Source: Giardia muris
Lineage: Eukaryota; Fornicata; Diplomonadida; Hexamitidae
DNA: 64,000 nucleotides
Reading direction: 5' to 3'
NCBI GenBank assembly: GCA_006247105.1
Contig: CM016925.1
Location: forward strand, 682,001 to 746,000
Part shown: positions 26,618-35,209 of the stretch, piece after piece
Position numbering within the stretch: the stretch's first letter is position 1
Layout of the letters: the number at the start of each line of letters is the position of its first letter
Program-made: the position numbers and the translations under genes
The notes under the pieces: generated by a model
What the model was told of the DNA's origin: nothing
What the model saw: only the letters and a program-made list of their open reading frames with translations
The model's database searches: none

Positions 26618-28696
26618 CTAGTCAGTTGTCTCACAGACGATAAGAGACGTCGGATTGAAGCAGTCATCAGACGTGGGGTTGATCGGTTGCGCCACGGTAT
26701 GAACTATAGTCGAGAGGTCGTTGTTTGTAGATGGGTCCATTTGGCCATCCGAAAGCGTTGGGACGATAGGGTCAGCAGCTGGCTGTTGTTGCGCGGCAGC
26801 TACAGTCACGTCGATGGTCGAATCTGTAAGCTCAGACATTACCGCAATATGAGGGGCAAGAGAGTCTGTAGGCTCCTGTGGCTCTGGATCGTAGACAGGG
26901 GCAATGGAAATGGGGACTTCAAGGGCTGCACAGTCCAATGCTGGCTCAGGGAGGTCATGAGCTTGAAGACTTGATACTATGCCTTCCGGCTCGTAATTCG
27001 ACTCAGGATCCATGCTATCCTGTTGATATGCCGGGGGAGGCAATCTGGCCAAGACCTCAGAATCGGATACAGGAGGAGGTCCAACACTCAGGCCTCTGCC
27101 CTCCGCCAGCTCGATACTATCAAGGGATAGCACCAATGGATTATCGATTCCCTTATATGCGCCGTCGTCGATTTCTGCCAGCAGGGCGTAGTACGCCTGC
27201 TTTTGTCGCTCTTCAGTCTCGAGGTCTATCTCCCCTGTCGTATTTCCGTCGAAAGCAGCCTGGGTCTCAGCAGGTTGGTCTCCCTGGGGTGTTCGAGGAA
27301 CGGATGGTTGTAACCGATCTCTTTCGTTATCAGCACTTGGGACTGGGATGGGGGCTCTGACAATAGATGCGGCCTCTCCACGGTACATGCCATCGGCCTC
27401 CTGGACCTCGGCCCCATCCGTCCCCGTCACTTGAACCTCCAGGCCCACTTCCATAAGCCCCGATTGTGAAGCGTTCTTAATATTCAGACCCTCTACGGAC
27501 TCTAACTCTGTGAGGTTTGGGGCCGGATCCTCAGCGGACTCGTCAACATAATGCATTGTGACGTTGGTGCTTGTCATAAGAGGGCCCAGAGTCCCACCGA
27601 TTTCAGTGATTTGACGGTCATCCTGTGACATATCATACACGTATTCGTCGCCCTCGGCCTCGTCCGGAGGCATGGGTCGAGCCCCAGCCTCCGAGGGAAC
27701 AAGGATATCGACACAGGGCTCACGCCTAGGAGGCTTTCGTTCGGCCATTGGAGTCGTTTGTGTTGAAGGGGTTCTTGACCGTAACATCAGCTCCTGGGCA
27801 AGGAGGACTGCAAGCTCGGGGCGTGGATCCGACGTATTTGCAGCAGCAGCAGCCGCCGCACCAATCCCGGAGCGTGTAACATGACGAAGCGACTCTAGCT
27901 CCGCCTCGAGGCTAATGATACGGTTCCTCATCGCGGCAAGGGTCTCTCGCAGCTTGTAAACCTCCCGGTTGTAGTTATCGATCTGCTTCGTGCGCGCGTC
28001 AAGATCTGACCGGACACTACGCTCAAGGCATTGGAGAGACTTTACGATGCGCTCGGTCGTCGCGGAACTAGGAAGTCGGTCGATCGCCTGCCGAAGGTCG
28101 TACAGGTACATTATCGAGTCAGTGTCAACGCTCCTGATGAGAGGGGCAGGCCTATAACGTTCGAGTAGGGCAAGCATCTCCTCGTAACCAGAGTCCCGCG
28201 AGTGTTCGATCAGAAGGTCAAAGTCTTCGGGTGTAAGAAGCCCATCGACCTCAAGAAGGATTGCTGCGACGTCAAGCGCATTGGCGATCACGGCGTAGTG
28301 CAAAGGTGTCCGCCCGACAGCATCCCGGGCGAGATTCAGCTCATCAGCGAGGACCTGTGCTGCAGCGGCAGAGTTGGCACTGGCGGCGAACATTAACGCG
28401 TTACGAGCATCCATGGTTAGAACCCCCTTCTCCATAGGCAACAACAGCCGGCAGATCTCAGGGGCGTTGGCGACGGCGGCATACATCAAGGCAGTGCGGC
28501 CTTCGACGTTCATTGCGCCAGCCTCGTATGGTGCCAATATTTCCGCGATCTCGGGTAAGTTGCACTTGGCGGCAACCATGAGCCCGGTCTCCCCCCACTG
28601 GTTGCAGGTCCGCCGCATCACCGACACCTGCTCAGCCACAAGGTTGGTATCGCCATAGGCGATGGCACGGAACCAGATTCGCCCTTCCGAGCCCAT
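26618..28696 (-). CDS. Ankyrin-repeat protein of the Giardia 21.1 type with coiled coil and acidic tail
   Basis: The product is 692 residues from ATG 28696, which follows the A-tract gatcaaaaaaag; an in-frame TTG 24 bp upstream was rejected. Residues 1-180 are about five ankyrin repeats with 21.1-type signatures (GETGLMVAAKCNLPEIAEIL, GRTALMYAAVANAPEICRLL, GRTPLHYAVIANALDVAAIL). Residues about 205-275 form a coiled coil (YNREVYKLRETLAAMRNRII, LEAELESL). From about residue 280 to the end it is acidic, Pro/Ser/Thr-rich and probably disordered. There is no kinase domain. Proteins of this type are numerous in Giardia and presumed to be scaffolds. It is convergent with the pseudokinase/ankyrin gene, with 15 bp between stop codons, and ends with TAG. 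Confidence 0.87.
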   Translation of the reverse strand: MGSEGRIWFRAIAYGDTNLVAEQVSVMRRTCNQWGETGLMVAAKCNLPEIAEILAPYEAGAMNVEGRTALMYAAVANAPEICRLLLPMEKGVLTMDARNALMFAASANSAAAAQVLADELNLARDAVGRTPLHYAVIANALDVAAILLEVDGLLTPEDFDLLIEHSRDSGYEEMLALLERYRPAPLIRSVDTDSIMYLYDLRQAIDRLPSSATTERIVKSLQCLERSVRSDLDARTKQIDNYNREVYKLRETLAAMRNRIISLEAELESLRHVTRSGIGAAAAAAANTSDPRPELAVLLAQELMLRSRTPSTQTTPMAERKPPRREPCVDILVPSEAGARPMPPDEAEGDEYVYDMSQDDRQITEIGGTLGPLMTSTNVTMHYVDESAEDPAPNLTELESVEGLNIKNASQSGLMEVGLEVQVTGTDGAEVQEADGMYRGEAASIVRAPIPVPSADNERDRLQPSVPRTPQGDQPAETQAAFDGNTTGEIDLETEERQKQAYYALLAEIDDGAYKGIDNPLVLSLDSIELAEGRGLSVGPPPVSDSEVLARLPPPAYQQDSMDPESNYEPEGIVSSLQAHDLPEPALDCAALEVPISIAPVYDPEPQEPTDSLAPHIAVMSELTDSTIDVTVAAAQQQPAADPIVPTLSDGQMDPSTNNDLSTIVHTVAQPINPTSDDCFNPTSLIVCETTD

Positions 28697-28748
28697 CTTT
28701 TTTTGATCCGCGCGGTTCAAGTTTGGCCGCGGACGTTTTTTGGGGCGC

Positions 28749-30455
28749 TCAAGGCCGGTTCAGAAGCTGGGTGACGTGCTGAACATCGTCACTGATCTGG
28801 GCGTCTGAGAGGTTGTGCCGTTGGCCTTGAACCCGAGGGTCTTCATGGCTTGCAATAGTACGGCTCCGAACGATTACATCTTCTGTGTGAGGAGATTCAT
28901 CGAAATCCGAAGGGAAGGGCCGTCTCGAGAGAAGGCTAGGCGCTGGATAGTATTCGGTCTGATAGTTTGTCATACGCACAGGTTCGGCCGAACCTGTTGA
29001 CCTATCTATGTCAAAGTCATGGCCAGGGAGAGATACAATTGGCTTCATGCTTGACGAGTCTGCAAGGGAATAAGCGGTGTTCATGGAGGCGGGTGGGGAT
29101 GGAGTCTTATGAGCAAATGAGGGAGGCTCGATGACTTCCAGTTGAAGGCCTCGTTGAGTCGTCGCGGTGTAGACCTGAGGCGTCTGATAGCTGGAGGCTA
29201 AAGGATTCCCTTGAGTCAAGGTTGGAGTACGAGAGGCCTTAATCGATGGCATAGCAGTGGCTTCCCTATAAGAAACCTGGTCCGGAGTAGTGACACTAGG
29301 ATCCCGGAGCGCAGAATATCCTGAAGGTGGTGTGACGAAGGTTGGGGAGTGGTTGAGAGCTGTAAGGAGATCACGAGTCCCATCTGTCGAAGCACTCTGA
29401 AGGGAATTGGAAAACTGCGAGCTCCCTATGGATGGGTGCTGTTGCAACTGTACCGTCGCCAGCAGGTTGTTCGTCTCGCTCACGATATCGCGCAACCCGG
29501 TATCTCCTTCATCATGACTTCCAGCCGTTCCCACTGTAGAAGTCGGATACGGCCGAGGGACGTCCGAGACGGGGCTTTGGGCGCGTGAGGTGCTGTTCCG
29601 CATGTGAATGGGTAGCTTATTCAGTACGGGGGCGTCAATCTTGTTGAAGTCGGGAAGAGTATCCTGAATCGCATCCACGATGGAGCTATTCAATGGTATG
29701 TATGACAGCATCGTATCGTTTGTCTCTATGCTCGAGTCCAGATGATGATCGAGTTCCGATGGCTTAAGACGCGATGAGGCTCCAATGGAGAACGTTGGAA
29801 TCGTTTGGTTTGCATCGAATTCTGCTCGCACACGCCGTCCAGAAGGAGAGGACGCACGACCACTCGGTGCACGTTGCGGTAACGCTTGTGAAAGAGCAGC
29901 CAATTGCTCCTTGATTTGCATGATTTCTCGCCCATAGGTGTCAACGCCAGAGAGCATCGGGTTCTGAAGCGATAAGAGCGACAAGCTATTCATTCCATGG
30001 CTTTGGAATACTGGAAGGCCCGCGAGAGCCGGAATTGTAGGTGCGGTAAGGCCCAAGTCGGGATTGGTCTGTGTTTCACGAGTGATCCAGCTTTTCATAT
30101 TGAGATCAGTGATGATGCCCTTTGAAGCCAATGTAGGACGAAGGACACTAGTGGTTAGGTTCGAAGAACGAGCAAGTCTTCCAACCGCTGCCGACTGTGG
30201 GCGTATAGCCTGATCTAGCCCTTGTCCTTGACTCTCCGAGACGATGGACATGTAGCGTCGTAGTCTATTCATCAGCTCAATGTTATCAGCCTTCATCTTT
30301 GCTACTTCCTGTTGGTGATGGGTATCTTGTTCGTTGAGGGTCTGCGCTAGCACATCCCGTTCCCTCTTCACCATCACGAGCTCAGATATGAGTTTCTGGA
30401 TCTTTCCTCTGTCCTCGGGGCAGAGGTCTTTGAAGGTGGCCATCCCGGGCTCCAT
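28749..30455 (-). CDS. Coiled-coil protein with a conserved N-terminal block and disordered remainder
   Basis: The 568-residue protein starts at ATG 30455 (a second in-frame ATG lies at 30443). Residues 5-75 are a coiled coil opening with FKDLCPEDRGKIQKLISELV. The LC-E-DK/R-I--LI-EL pattern resembles the start of the vertebrate coiled-coil protein hinderin (KIAA1328) and similar centrosome or cilium proteins; this is a weak, by-eye similarity. Residues 80-568 are Ser/Thr/Pro-rich, low in hydrophobics and probably disordered. There is no enzyme motif. It shares a 12-bp divergent interval with the rhodanese-methyltransferase gene. A cytoskeletal role is a guess from composition. Confidence 0.65.
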   Translation of the reverse strand: MEPGMATFKDLCPEDRGKIQKLISELVMVKRERDVLAQTLNEQDTHHQQEVAKMKADNIELMNRLRRYMSIVSESQGQGLDQAIRPQSAAVGRLARSSNLTTSVLRPTLASKGIITDLNMKSWITRETQTNPDLGLTAPTIPALAGLPVFQSHGMNSLSLLSLQNPMLSGVDTYGREIMQIKEQLAALSQALPQRAPSGRASSPSGRRVRAEFDANQTIPTFSIGASSRLKPSELDHHLDSSIETNDTMLSYIPLNSSIVDAIQDTLPDFNKIDAPVLNKLPIHMRNSTSRAQSPVSDVPRPYPTSTVGTAGSHDEGDTGLRDIVSETNNLLATVQLQQHPSIGSSQFSNSLQSASTDGTRDLLTALNHSPTFVTPPSGYSALRDPSVTTPDQVSYREATAMPSIKASRTPTLTQGNPLASSYQTPQVYTATTQRGLQLEVIEPPSFAHKTPSPPASMNTAYSLADSSSMKPIVSLPGHDFDIDRSTGSAEPVRMTNYQTEYYPAPSLLSRRPFPSDFDESPHTEDVIVRSRTIASHEDPRVQGQRHNLSDAQISDDVQHVTQLLNRP

Positions 30456-30467
30456 ATTTTTTCTGTT
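30456..30467. promoter_or_regulatory. Twelve-base divergent interval
   Basis: The entire sequence between the two start codons is attttttctgtt, AT-rich on both strands. It presumably acts as a two-way initiator for the coiled-coil gene (minus) and the methyltransferase gene (plus). Confidence 0.45.
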
Positions 30468-31322
30468 ATGGAACGCGCACGTGGCCTCGACGTTCGTGAG
30501 GGCGATCCTATGAATACCCCACCTGGTTTTCTACATATCCCAATATCCGCCCTTGAGAGGAGATTGTATGAGCTTCCAGAACAAGGGAAGACTTTAGAAG
30601 TTTGTGGAGACCCACCAGACTGGATGTTTGAACGGTGGAAGATCACCCGTATTGCTCCTAGCACACTGAAGAAGCCACCAGTTGAGCGTGTATTACCACT
30701 ATGGACGTTATCACCAGCGCTTACAACCCTTCTAAGTACTACCTCCTCACTTATAGGGGAAACATGTATTGATATTGGGGCGGGATGTGGGCGTGATGCT
30801 GTGGATTTGGCGCTTCTTGGAGGTACTGTGACGGCTGTGGAGAGGCTTCAGTCTCTTTGTGAGCGTATCAAAGAGTTAGCAGCCAGGTATGATGTAACTA
30901 TCGACATATTACAAGGGAATCTCCGGACCACCTTATCGGAAGATCTAAGAAGAAGGGGGTTCAAGGCGAACATCGTTCTCTTGAGTAGATTCCCCTATAC
31001 TCGTGAGATATACACCTTTGTTGGGACCCTTGTTAACCCTGGTGGGTATTTAGTCTTAAGCCAATATCACACGTCCACATCGGATAAGCCCAGCTCGCCT
31101 AAGATGACACATTGCATATCTGAAGAGCTAATATTTGATTTACTCCATAAAGGACCATGTCAGGGATGCAAAACCTCGGGCGTTTCCGGTAAATGCCTTA
31201 GAAGACGGAACTGTGGTTTAGGACCACGCTTTTCAATTCTGAAGATAGCTTACTCAGAGACGCATGATGGCCTTTTGATTCTTACAGCCATCCTACATGC
31301 AGACCCATCTGATACACAGTGA
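30468..31322 (+). CDS. Rhodanese-like domain fused to an SAM-dependent methyltransferase
   Basis: The 284-residue protein joins two domains. Residues 1-60 look like a shortened rhodanese: GLDVREGDPMNTPPGFLHIP, then ISALERRLYELP and the loop TLEVCGDPPDW, where Cys46 sits at the active-site position. Residues about 75-284 are a class I methyltransferase with the SAM-binding motif TCIDIGAGCGRDAVDLALLG at about 98-118, a following acidic residue in VTAVERL, and the later strand GGYLVLSQYH. The C-terminal part carries a Cys-rich stretch (GPCQGCKTSGVSGKC) that could bind metal. Fusions of rhodanese to TehB-like methyltransferases exist in bacteria; the substrate here is unknown. It could have entered by transfer from bacteria, but the sequence alone does not show it. 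Confidence 0.75.
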   Translation: MERARGLDVREGDPMNTPPGFLHIPISALERRLYELPEQGKTLEVCGDPPDWMFERWKITRIAPSTLKKPPVERVLPLWTLSPALTTLLSTTSSLIGETCIDIGAGCGRDAVDLALLGGTVTAVERLQSLCERIKELAARYDVTIDILQGNLRTTLSEDLRRRGFKANIVLLSRFPYTREIYTFVGTLVNPGGYLVLSQYHTSTSDKPSSPKMTHCISEELIFDLLHKGPCQGCKTSGVSGKCLRRRNCGLGPRFSILKIAYSETHDGLLILTAILHADPSDTQ

Positions 31323-31340
31323 TGCTGACACTCAGTAGTC

Positions 31341-32309
31341 TCATACTATTGCCGTCCCTAGATCCGCCGCTATGGCTATAAGAGCAGATATGGTGACATC
31401 TCTAGAGTCAGCGTTCTCAGGCTGTAGTTTAAGAGAGTAATTAGTCAACATATCCGCCATCGCACCAGCTAAGGTCTCTTTTCTTTTTCGAAAGGAGTGG
31501 ATGGTATCACGAGAGAGCTGATAGCTTTTCGGTATCTCAACATGCGTGCATATTAGTCCAGTCGATCCAAAAAGTGCTATTCGATCACATAGATCGGATC
31601 GCAAGTCATCAAACTCAGCCTCTATTGGCTGCTTAGGTTGAGAACTATGATTTGATTGAAATAGCATCTGGATAAGCAATGAAATGTAATGCATCGATCG
31701 GAACGCCGTATCACTAAGCGTACGGGTGTTGAAGAGCCCAAAACGAACCTTACTGACCAGGAGTCGCTTCTGAGTCAGCCCATCTAGGATGCTCAATTCA
31801 TACGTGTTCATTATTGGTATCAACCATTGTAATCGTGTACTACGGTCAAAAATCCCCCAGACGGATACATACCCACCTTGATACTGAGGAACAAACATAT
31901 CATCCATCATGTTGGTAAGAAGCCGTGTCTCAATGCTTGTAAGACCTTCTCGAGAAATCACTTGCATCACTAAGCCCTGAGAGAGTTGCTTACCAGAATA
32001 TTGTCGTAATTCATCAAGTAGTCTTGTCTGCGTTTGATTAAGTGCATCAAGAGCTACAATTCGTCCCCGATGGACAACCGCGAACCGGATGACCCCACGA
32101 AGCCATAAATCAATAAGTAAAGTATAGAGGAGATATGCTTTGTTGTTACTACTTGCAAGGACCTTAGACCCGGGTCGGAAGAGCGACAGAAGGGTCATGG
32201 CCTCCGCAAATGTTAAGCAGAAGCCTACCCTCTCATTTGTGGAGGGGTTAGTGCCTTCTTTCTCCGCCTTGCGTGCTAACTCTTCTAAGACTTCATCTGC
32301 AAGTTCCAT
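31341..32309 (-). CDS. Protein of unknown function, faintly GOLPH3/GPP34-like
   Basis: The 322-residue protein starts MELADEVLEELARKAEKEGT at ATG 32309. It is helical and mostly hydrophilic, with no signal peptide or membrane span. Residues about 30-75 (LTFAEAMTLLSLFRPGSK, then LLYTLLIDLWLRGVIRFAVV, HRGRIV) recall the opening helices of GPP34/GOLPH3 Golgi phosphoinositide-binding proteins, where LTLLEEVLLL is followed by a Leu-rich helix and RGRI. The rest does not clearly follow that family, so I treat the function as unknown. It starts 6 bp from the divergent 104-residue gene. Confidence 0.6.
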   Translation of the reverse strand: MELADEVLEELARKAEKEGTNPSTNERVGFCLTFAEAMTLLSLFRPGSKVLASSNNKAYLLYTLLIDLWLRGVIRFAVVHRGRIVALDALNQTQTRLLDELRQYSGKQLSQGLVMQVISREGLTSIETRLLTNMMDDMFVPQYQGGYVSVWGIFDRSTRLQWLIPIMNTYELSILDGLTQKRLLVSKVRFGLFNTRTLSDTAFRSMHYISLLIQMLFQSNHSSQPKQPIEAEFDDLRSDLCDRIALFGSTGLICTHVEIPKSYQLSRDTIHSFRKRKETLAGAMADMLTNYSLKLQPENADSRDVTISALIAIAADLGTAIV

Positions 32310-32315
32310 CCAAAA
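32310..32315. promoter_or_regulatory. Six-base gap between divergent start codons
   Basis: The two start codons flank only ccaaaa. As in the other close divergent pairs of this window, the promoter elements must overlap coding sequence. Confidence 0.45.
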
Positions 32316-32630
32316 ATGATTCTCAACTGGCGAAGGGCCAAGTCGACATCTACGACAACGGCCACCACAAAGCTCCCACGAGAGGTGGAGGCGCTCCGGA
32401 AGGCGCTTCAGGCGGACTTCATTGATAAGTACCGAGATGTTGTCACACGTCTCTGTTATGATATTTGTATTCCTGCACGCCCATTAGCAGCCTCCTTGAC
32501 TGAGAACCAACGGAGTATGATCGCGAGTCTAACACGCAAGTTCAGTCGCACTTATGATGAAGTCGCACGGGCCCTTCTTGGTAGTAGCACACAACTGGCA
32601 GATATCGTGCCTTTTGAGCGGCATGTGTGA
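32316..32630 (+). CDS. Small protein of unknown function, 104 residues
   Basis: The frame starts MILNWRRAKSTSTTTATTKL at ATG 32316, directly after an A-run. A short Thr-rich N-terminus is followed by helices (LPREVEALRKALQADFIDKY, SLTENQRSMIASLTRKFSRT). It has three Cys or fewer, no membrane segment and no motif I recognise. Support for it being real: the ATG has the same AT-rich context as its neighbours, it fills a gap that otherwise would be unusually long, and it sits in a tight head-to-head pair. The next gene on the same strand starts 27 bp after its stop. Confidence 0.65.
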   Translation: MILNWRRAKSTSTTTATTKLPREVEALRKALQADFIDKYRDVVTRLCYDICIPARPLAASLTENQRSMIASLTRKFSRTYDEVARALLGSSTQLADIVPFERHV

Positions 32631-32657
32631 ATCAGATGACCCATTTGGAAAATAGAG

Positions 32658-34487
32658 ATGTCTAGTGAGTTGATGCCGCGCCAGGCCTTTTCAGTGCCTG
32701 TAACTCTTGAAGCGAATCGGTTGCGCGCTCCTTTGAGCCCGGAGCAGCGTGGGGCTTCGGGGCCTCGCAGTCCAAACCGACAGCAGGAGCCTACGTTGGC
32801 ACATCCTCATGGCCCTATGCGCGCGCGCCCACGGGTACAGATTGAGTACCTTGGAACAAACCGTCTACAACTCTTCAACCTTGCCCCACAGGAGCCAACT
32901 GGCACCCGAAGATATGCCCTTCCGCAGTTAAGAGCTCGTCCGGCTACAGCCTTGGATTCGATGACACAGCAGCACATGTTGAAGCAGGAACAAGAGCGGA
33001 AACTCGTGGGGGCGGGTGGAGACGCGAACATATCAGCAGGAAGAGAGGTTTCCGTCCCCTTCCGATCTAGAGGACGGTCAGCAGGTAAGTCTGATGACAT
33101 AACCCTAGATATGCTGAGACCCCGATCCTCAAAGCAACGAACCCTTGTGATGGCATCTCCCGGTCTTCCTAGTGCCGAGCGAGGGATCCCTTTCTCAATG
33201 AGGAAAATACTTCGTGATAAAGGCTGCTTCGGTGGGAACACCTCCCCTACAGGGGTAGAGAAGCCGCTAAGACCTTTGCGCCCATCAAGCGCCCGGTCTG
33301 CTACAAATGCTCCTATTCAAATTGTGAAACGGCCGCGAAGCTCTGGAAAGACCCGTTCTGCGAGTTCCGGTGGACTCAAGCCTGCATCGCCGTTGCTATT
33401 TCCCACACCCCCGCTTCGTGTAGAGCTTTCAATACGTGACCGTGCTGAGGCAAGAAAACGAGTTGCTCGGGAGTCTACTTGGATCACTAAGGAAGAACTT
33501 CGTCAAGCTCAAGCCATGCGTCAGAAGAATATGAAGCGTGGCGGTACTAAGGCAAAGAAGAGTCCACGGCAAGAAGTACCATCTCTACGGGATGGAGAAC
33601 GGTCTGATGGGCATCTTTACCGAGCTGGGTTGACAGATAGTGGTGCTATTGTAACGTATACACGGCCCAGGCCACCCTCTCCACGGGTATTAGGGCCTGG
33701 GAGTATGCCAACCACGCAATCTCCCGGGAAACCTTCATTCGTTATTGAACCTCGTTCCACACAGTACGTCCCTTTTAGAAACCGTGAGGACCTCGTGGGA
33801 GATGACTCTACATCGGTTTTGGATATGTCCCGATCAACCGCTCCTCCTCCTGTCATACCGGCTGTCACTAAGCCTAAACAACGGAGTTCGAGTAGTACGC
33901 GCGCACAGAGCGCGCGTCAGGCGCAGAATGCCACCCAGCTTGTACAGGCGATTCAGCGGAGCATCAATACGATACGGCAGAACAAAGAGAATCTTGACCG
34001 CCAGAAGGCCATTATGATCCCCCCTGTCCGGCCAACCGCCGTGCCTCAAGGCCTCCAGCGGTCGGGCATGCAAGCTCGGGCGCTCAGCGCTGACCGGCCT
34101 GCATATCTTCTGACTCGTAACCCGCATAGCTGCAACTCCGTGGAGGTATCCGTGCTGGATGGCTCTCTTGGCCCTAACAGCTCTCTCTACTATAGAAACC
34201 CAACCTCTCCTGCCATTCCCTTGTCCGTTGCACTTAGTATCGATCACACTGTTATTGAGCCTCAGAAGGACGTCATCAACCTGCTCCCCGACTTTTACCT
34301 GAAGTGCGGAGATACTCTTAAGCTAGCACAGTTATCCGAAGTCTTGAAGGAACTTAGTGGTGTCGGAGTCTCAGCGGAGCGTAGTACCATCGATGAGACC
34401 GATCAATCCACAGCCATGGTCCAGGCACCGGCCGCCCGTGCTCGGAGCAACCCTGTAGGGCTGCAGAGTGGAGGGTATCGCACCTAG
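32658..34487 (+). CDS. Basic, mostly disordered protein of unknown function
   Basis: The 609-residue protein starts MSSELMPRQAFSVPVTLEAN. It is rich in Pro, Ser, Arg and Lys with little hydrophobic core and repeated SSARS/PRPSS-like segments, for example RPSSARSATNAPIQIVKRPR near residue 210 and KEELRQAQAMRQKNMKRGGT near 280. It should be largely unstructured and strongly positively charged, as in microtubule- or RNA-binding proteins. Near the C-terminus the short block VINLLPDFYLKCGDTLKL resembles the LLPDFYDV block at the end of the NOT3/5 protein at 9437-11170. No domain is recognisable. Confidence 0.75.
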   Translation: MSSELMPRQAFSVPVTLEANRLRAPLSPEQRGASGPRSPNRQQEPTLAHPHGPMRARPRVQIEYLGTNRLQLFNLAPQEPTGTRRYALPQLRARPATALDSMTQQHMLKQEQERKLVGAGGDANISAGREVSVPFRSRGRSAGKSDDITLDMLRPRSSKQRTLVMASPGLPSAERGIPFSMRKILRDKGCFGGNTSPTGVEKPLRPLRPSSARSATNAPIQIVKRPRSSGKTRSASSGGLKPASPLLFPTPPLRVELSIRDRAEARKRVARESTWITKEELRQAQAMRQKNMKRGGTKAKKSPRQEVPSLRDGERSDGHLYRAGLTDSGAIVTYTRPRPPSPRVLGPGSMPTTQSPGKPSFVIEPRSTQYVPFRNREDLVGDDSTSVLDMSRSTAPPPVIPAVTKPKQRSSSSTRAQSARQAQNATQLVQAIQRSINTIRQNKENLDRQKAIMIPPVRPTAVPQGLQRSGMQARALSADRPAYLLTRNPHSCNSVEVSVLDGSLGPNSSLYYRNPTSPAIPLSVALSIDHTVIEPQKDVINLLPDFYLKCGDTLKLAQLSEVLKELSGVGVSAERSTIDETDQSTAMVQAPAARARSNPVGLQSGGYRT

Positions 34488-34506
34488 TTCGAGAAGAAAA
34501 AGCAAA

Positions 34507-35175
34507 ATGCTGTCTCGGGGGCGAAGCGAGACTGCCAGTACGCGCTCTCTCGCCCTTTCCACGCGCTCCCAAAGCCTGACGGACTCGCAAATGTCGCGCA
34601 CGTCCCAGTCCACGATGTACAACCCGACGGGCTCGACCCGTTCCGTGCGGGACCTTGGGACGCGCGTTTACTACAACGACCATCCGTCCGCTAGCCTCTC
34701 CGAGCGTAACCAAATGCTACTCAGCTCGATGAGCGAGCCGGCGCTCGGAGCCTCAGCCCGGTCGCAGCTGGCGAGGTCGGCGCGTGAGCAAAGGGCATAC
34801 GATCGCAAAGCTGAGGCCTTCTCAATTCATCGATACGCGTCTGCTTTGGCGCGATCCTTCTGCCCGGGGCTAACGGGGTCGCACGCTAGCGACACACAAG
34901 ATATCATCGATCGCATCCGCTCGCATAAAGGGTCTCCAGCTCCACGTGGTACTGAGCATCAATACGCCAGGGACAGGGGGACGAGTCTTCTGCGACAGTC
35001 CTCAAGGCCCGACGTCGTTGGGAGCGTCAAAAGGCTCGATACAGTGAGCAACGAGATGGCTGCGGCGATCGCGCAGGTGGCTCATCACATTACACGGAGC
35101 GAGCAGCTCGCTTTCGGCGTTGACGAGGAGCGAGATGCACGCCCGGACAACCTCTATCTCGACGACCTGGAGTGA
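34507..35175 (+). CDS. Small Ser/Arg-rich protein of unknown function
   Basis: The product is 222 residues from ATG 34507 (MLSRGRSETASTRSLALSTR), which follows gaaaaagcaaa; an upstream in-frame GTG inside the previous gene was rejected. Residues 1-125 are Ser/Thr/Arg-rich and disordered (SQSLTDSQMSRTSQSTMYNP). The C-terminal 80 residues contain a short helix (NEMAAAIAQVAHHITRSEQL) and an acidic end. It lies 19 bp after the previous gene, is similarly basic, and may share a structural role with it, but there is no direct evidence. Confidence 0.65.
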   Translation: MLSRGRSETASTRSLALSTRSQSLTDSQMSRTSQSTMYNPTGSTRSVRDLGTRVYYNDHPSASLSERNQMLLSSMSEPALGASARSQLARSAREQRAYDRKAEAFSIHRYASALARSFCPGLTGSHASDTQDIIDRIRSHKGSPAPRGTEHQYARDRGTSLLRQSSRPDVVGSVKRLDTVSNEMAAAIAQVAHHITRSEQLAFGVDEERDARPDNLYLDDLE

Positions 35176-35209
35176 CCAAGTCAAGTACGAGCACACAAGC
35201 TGGATGGAA

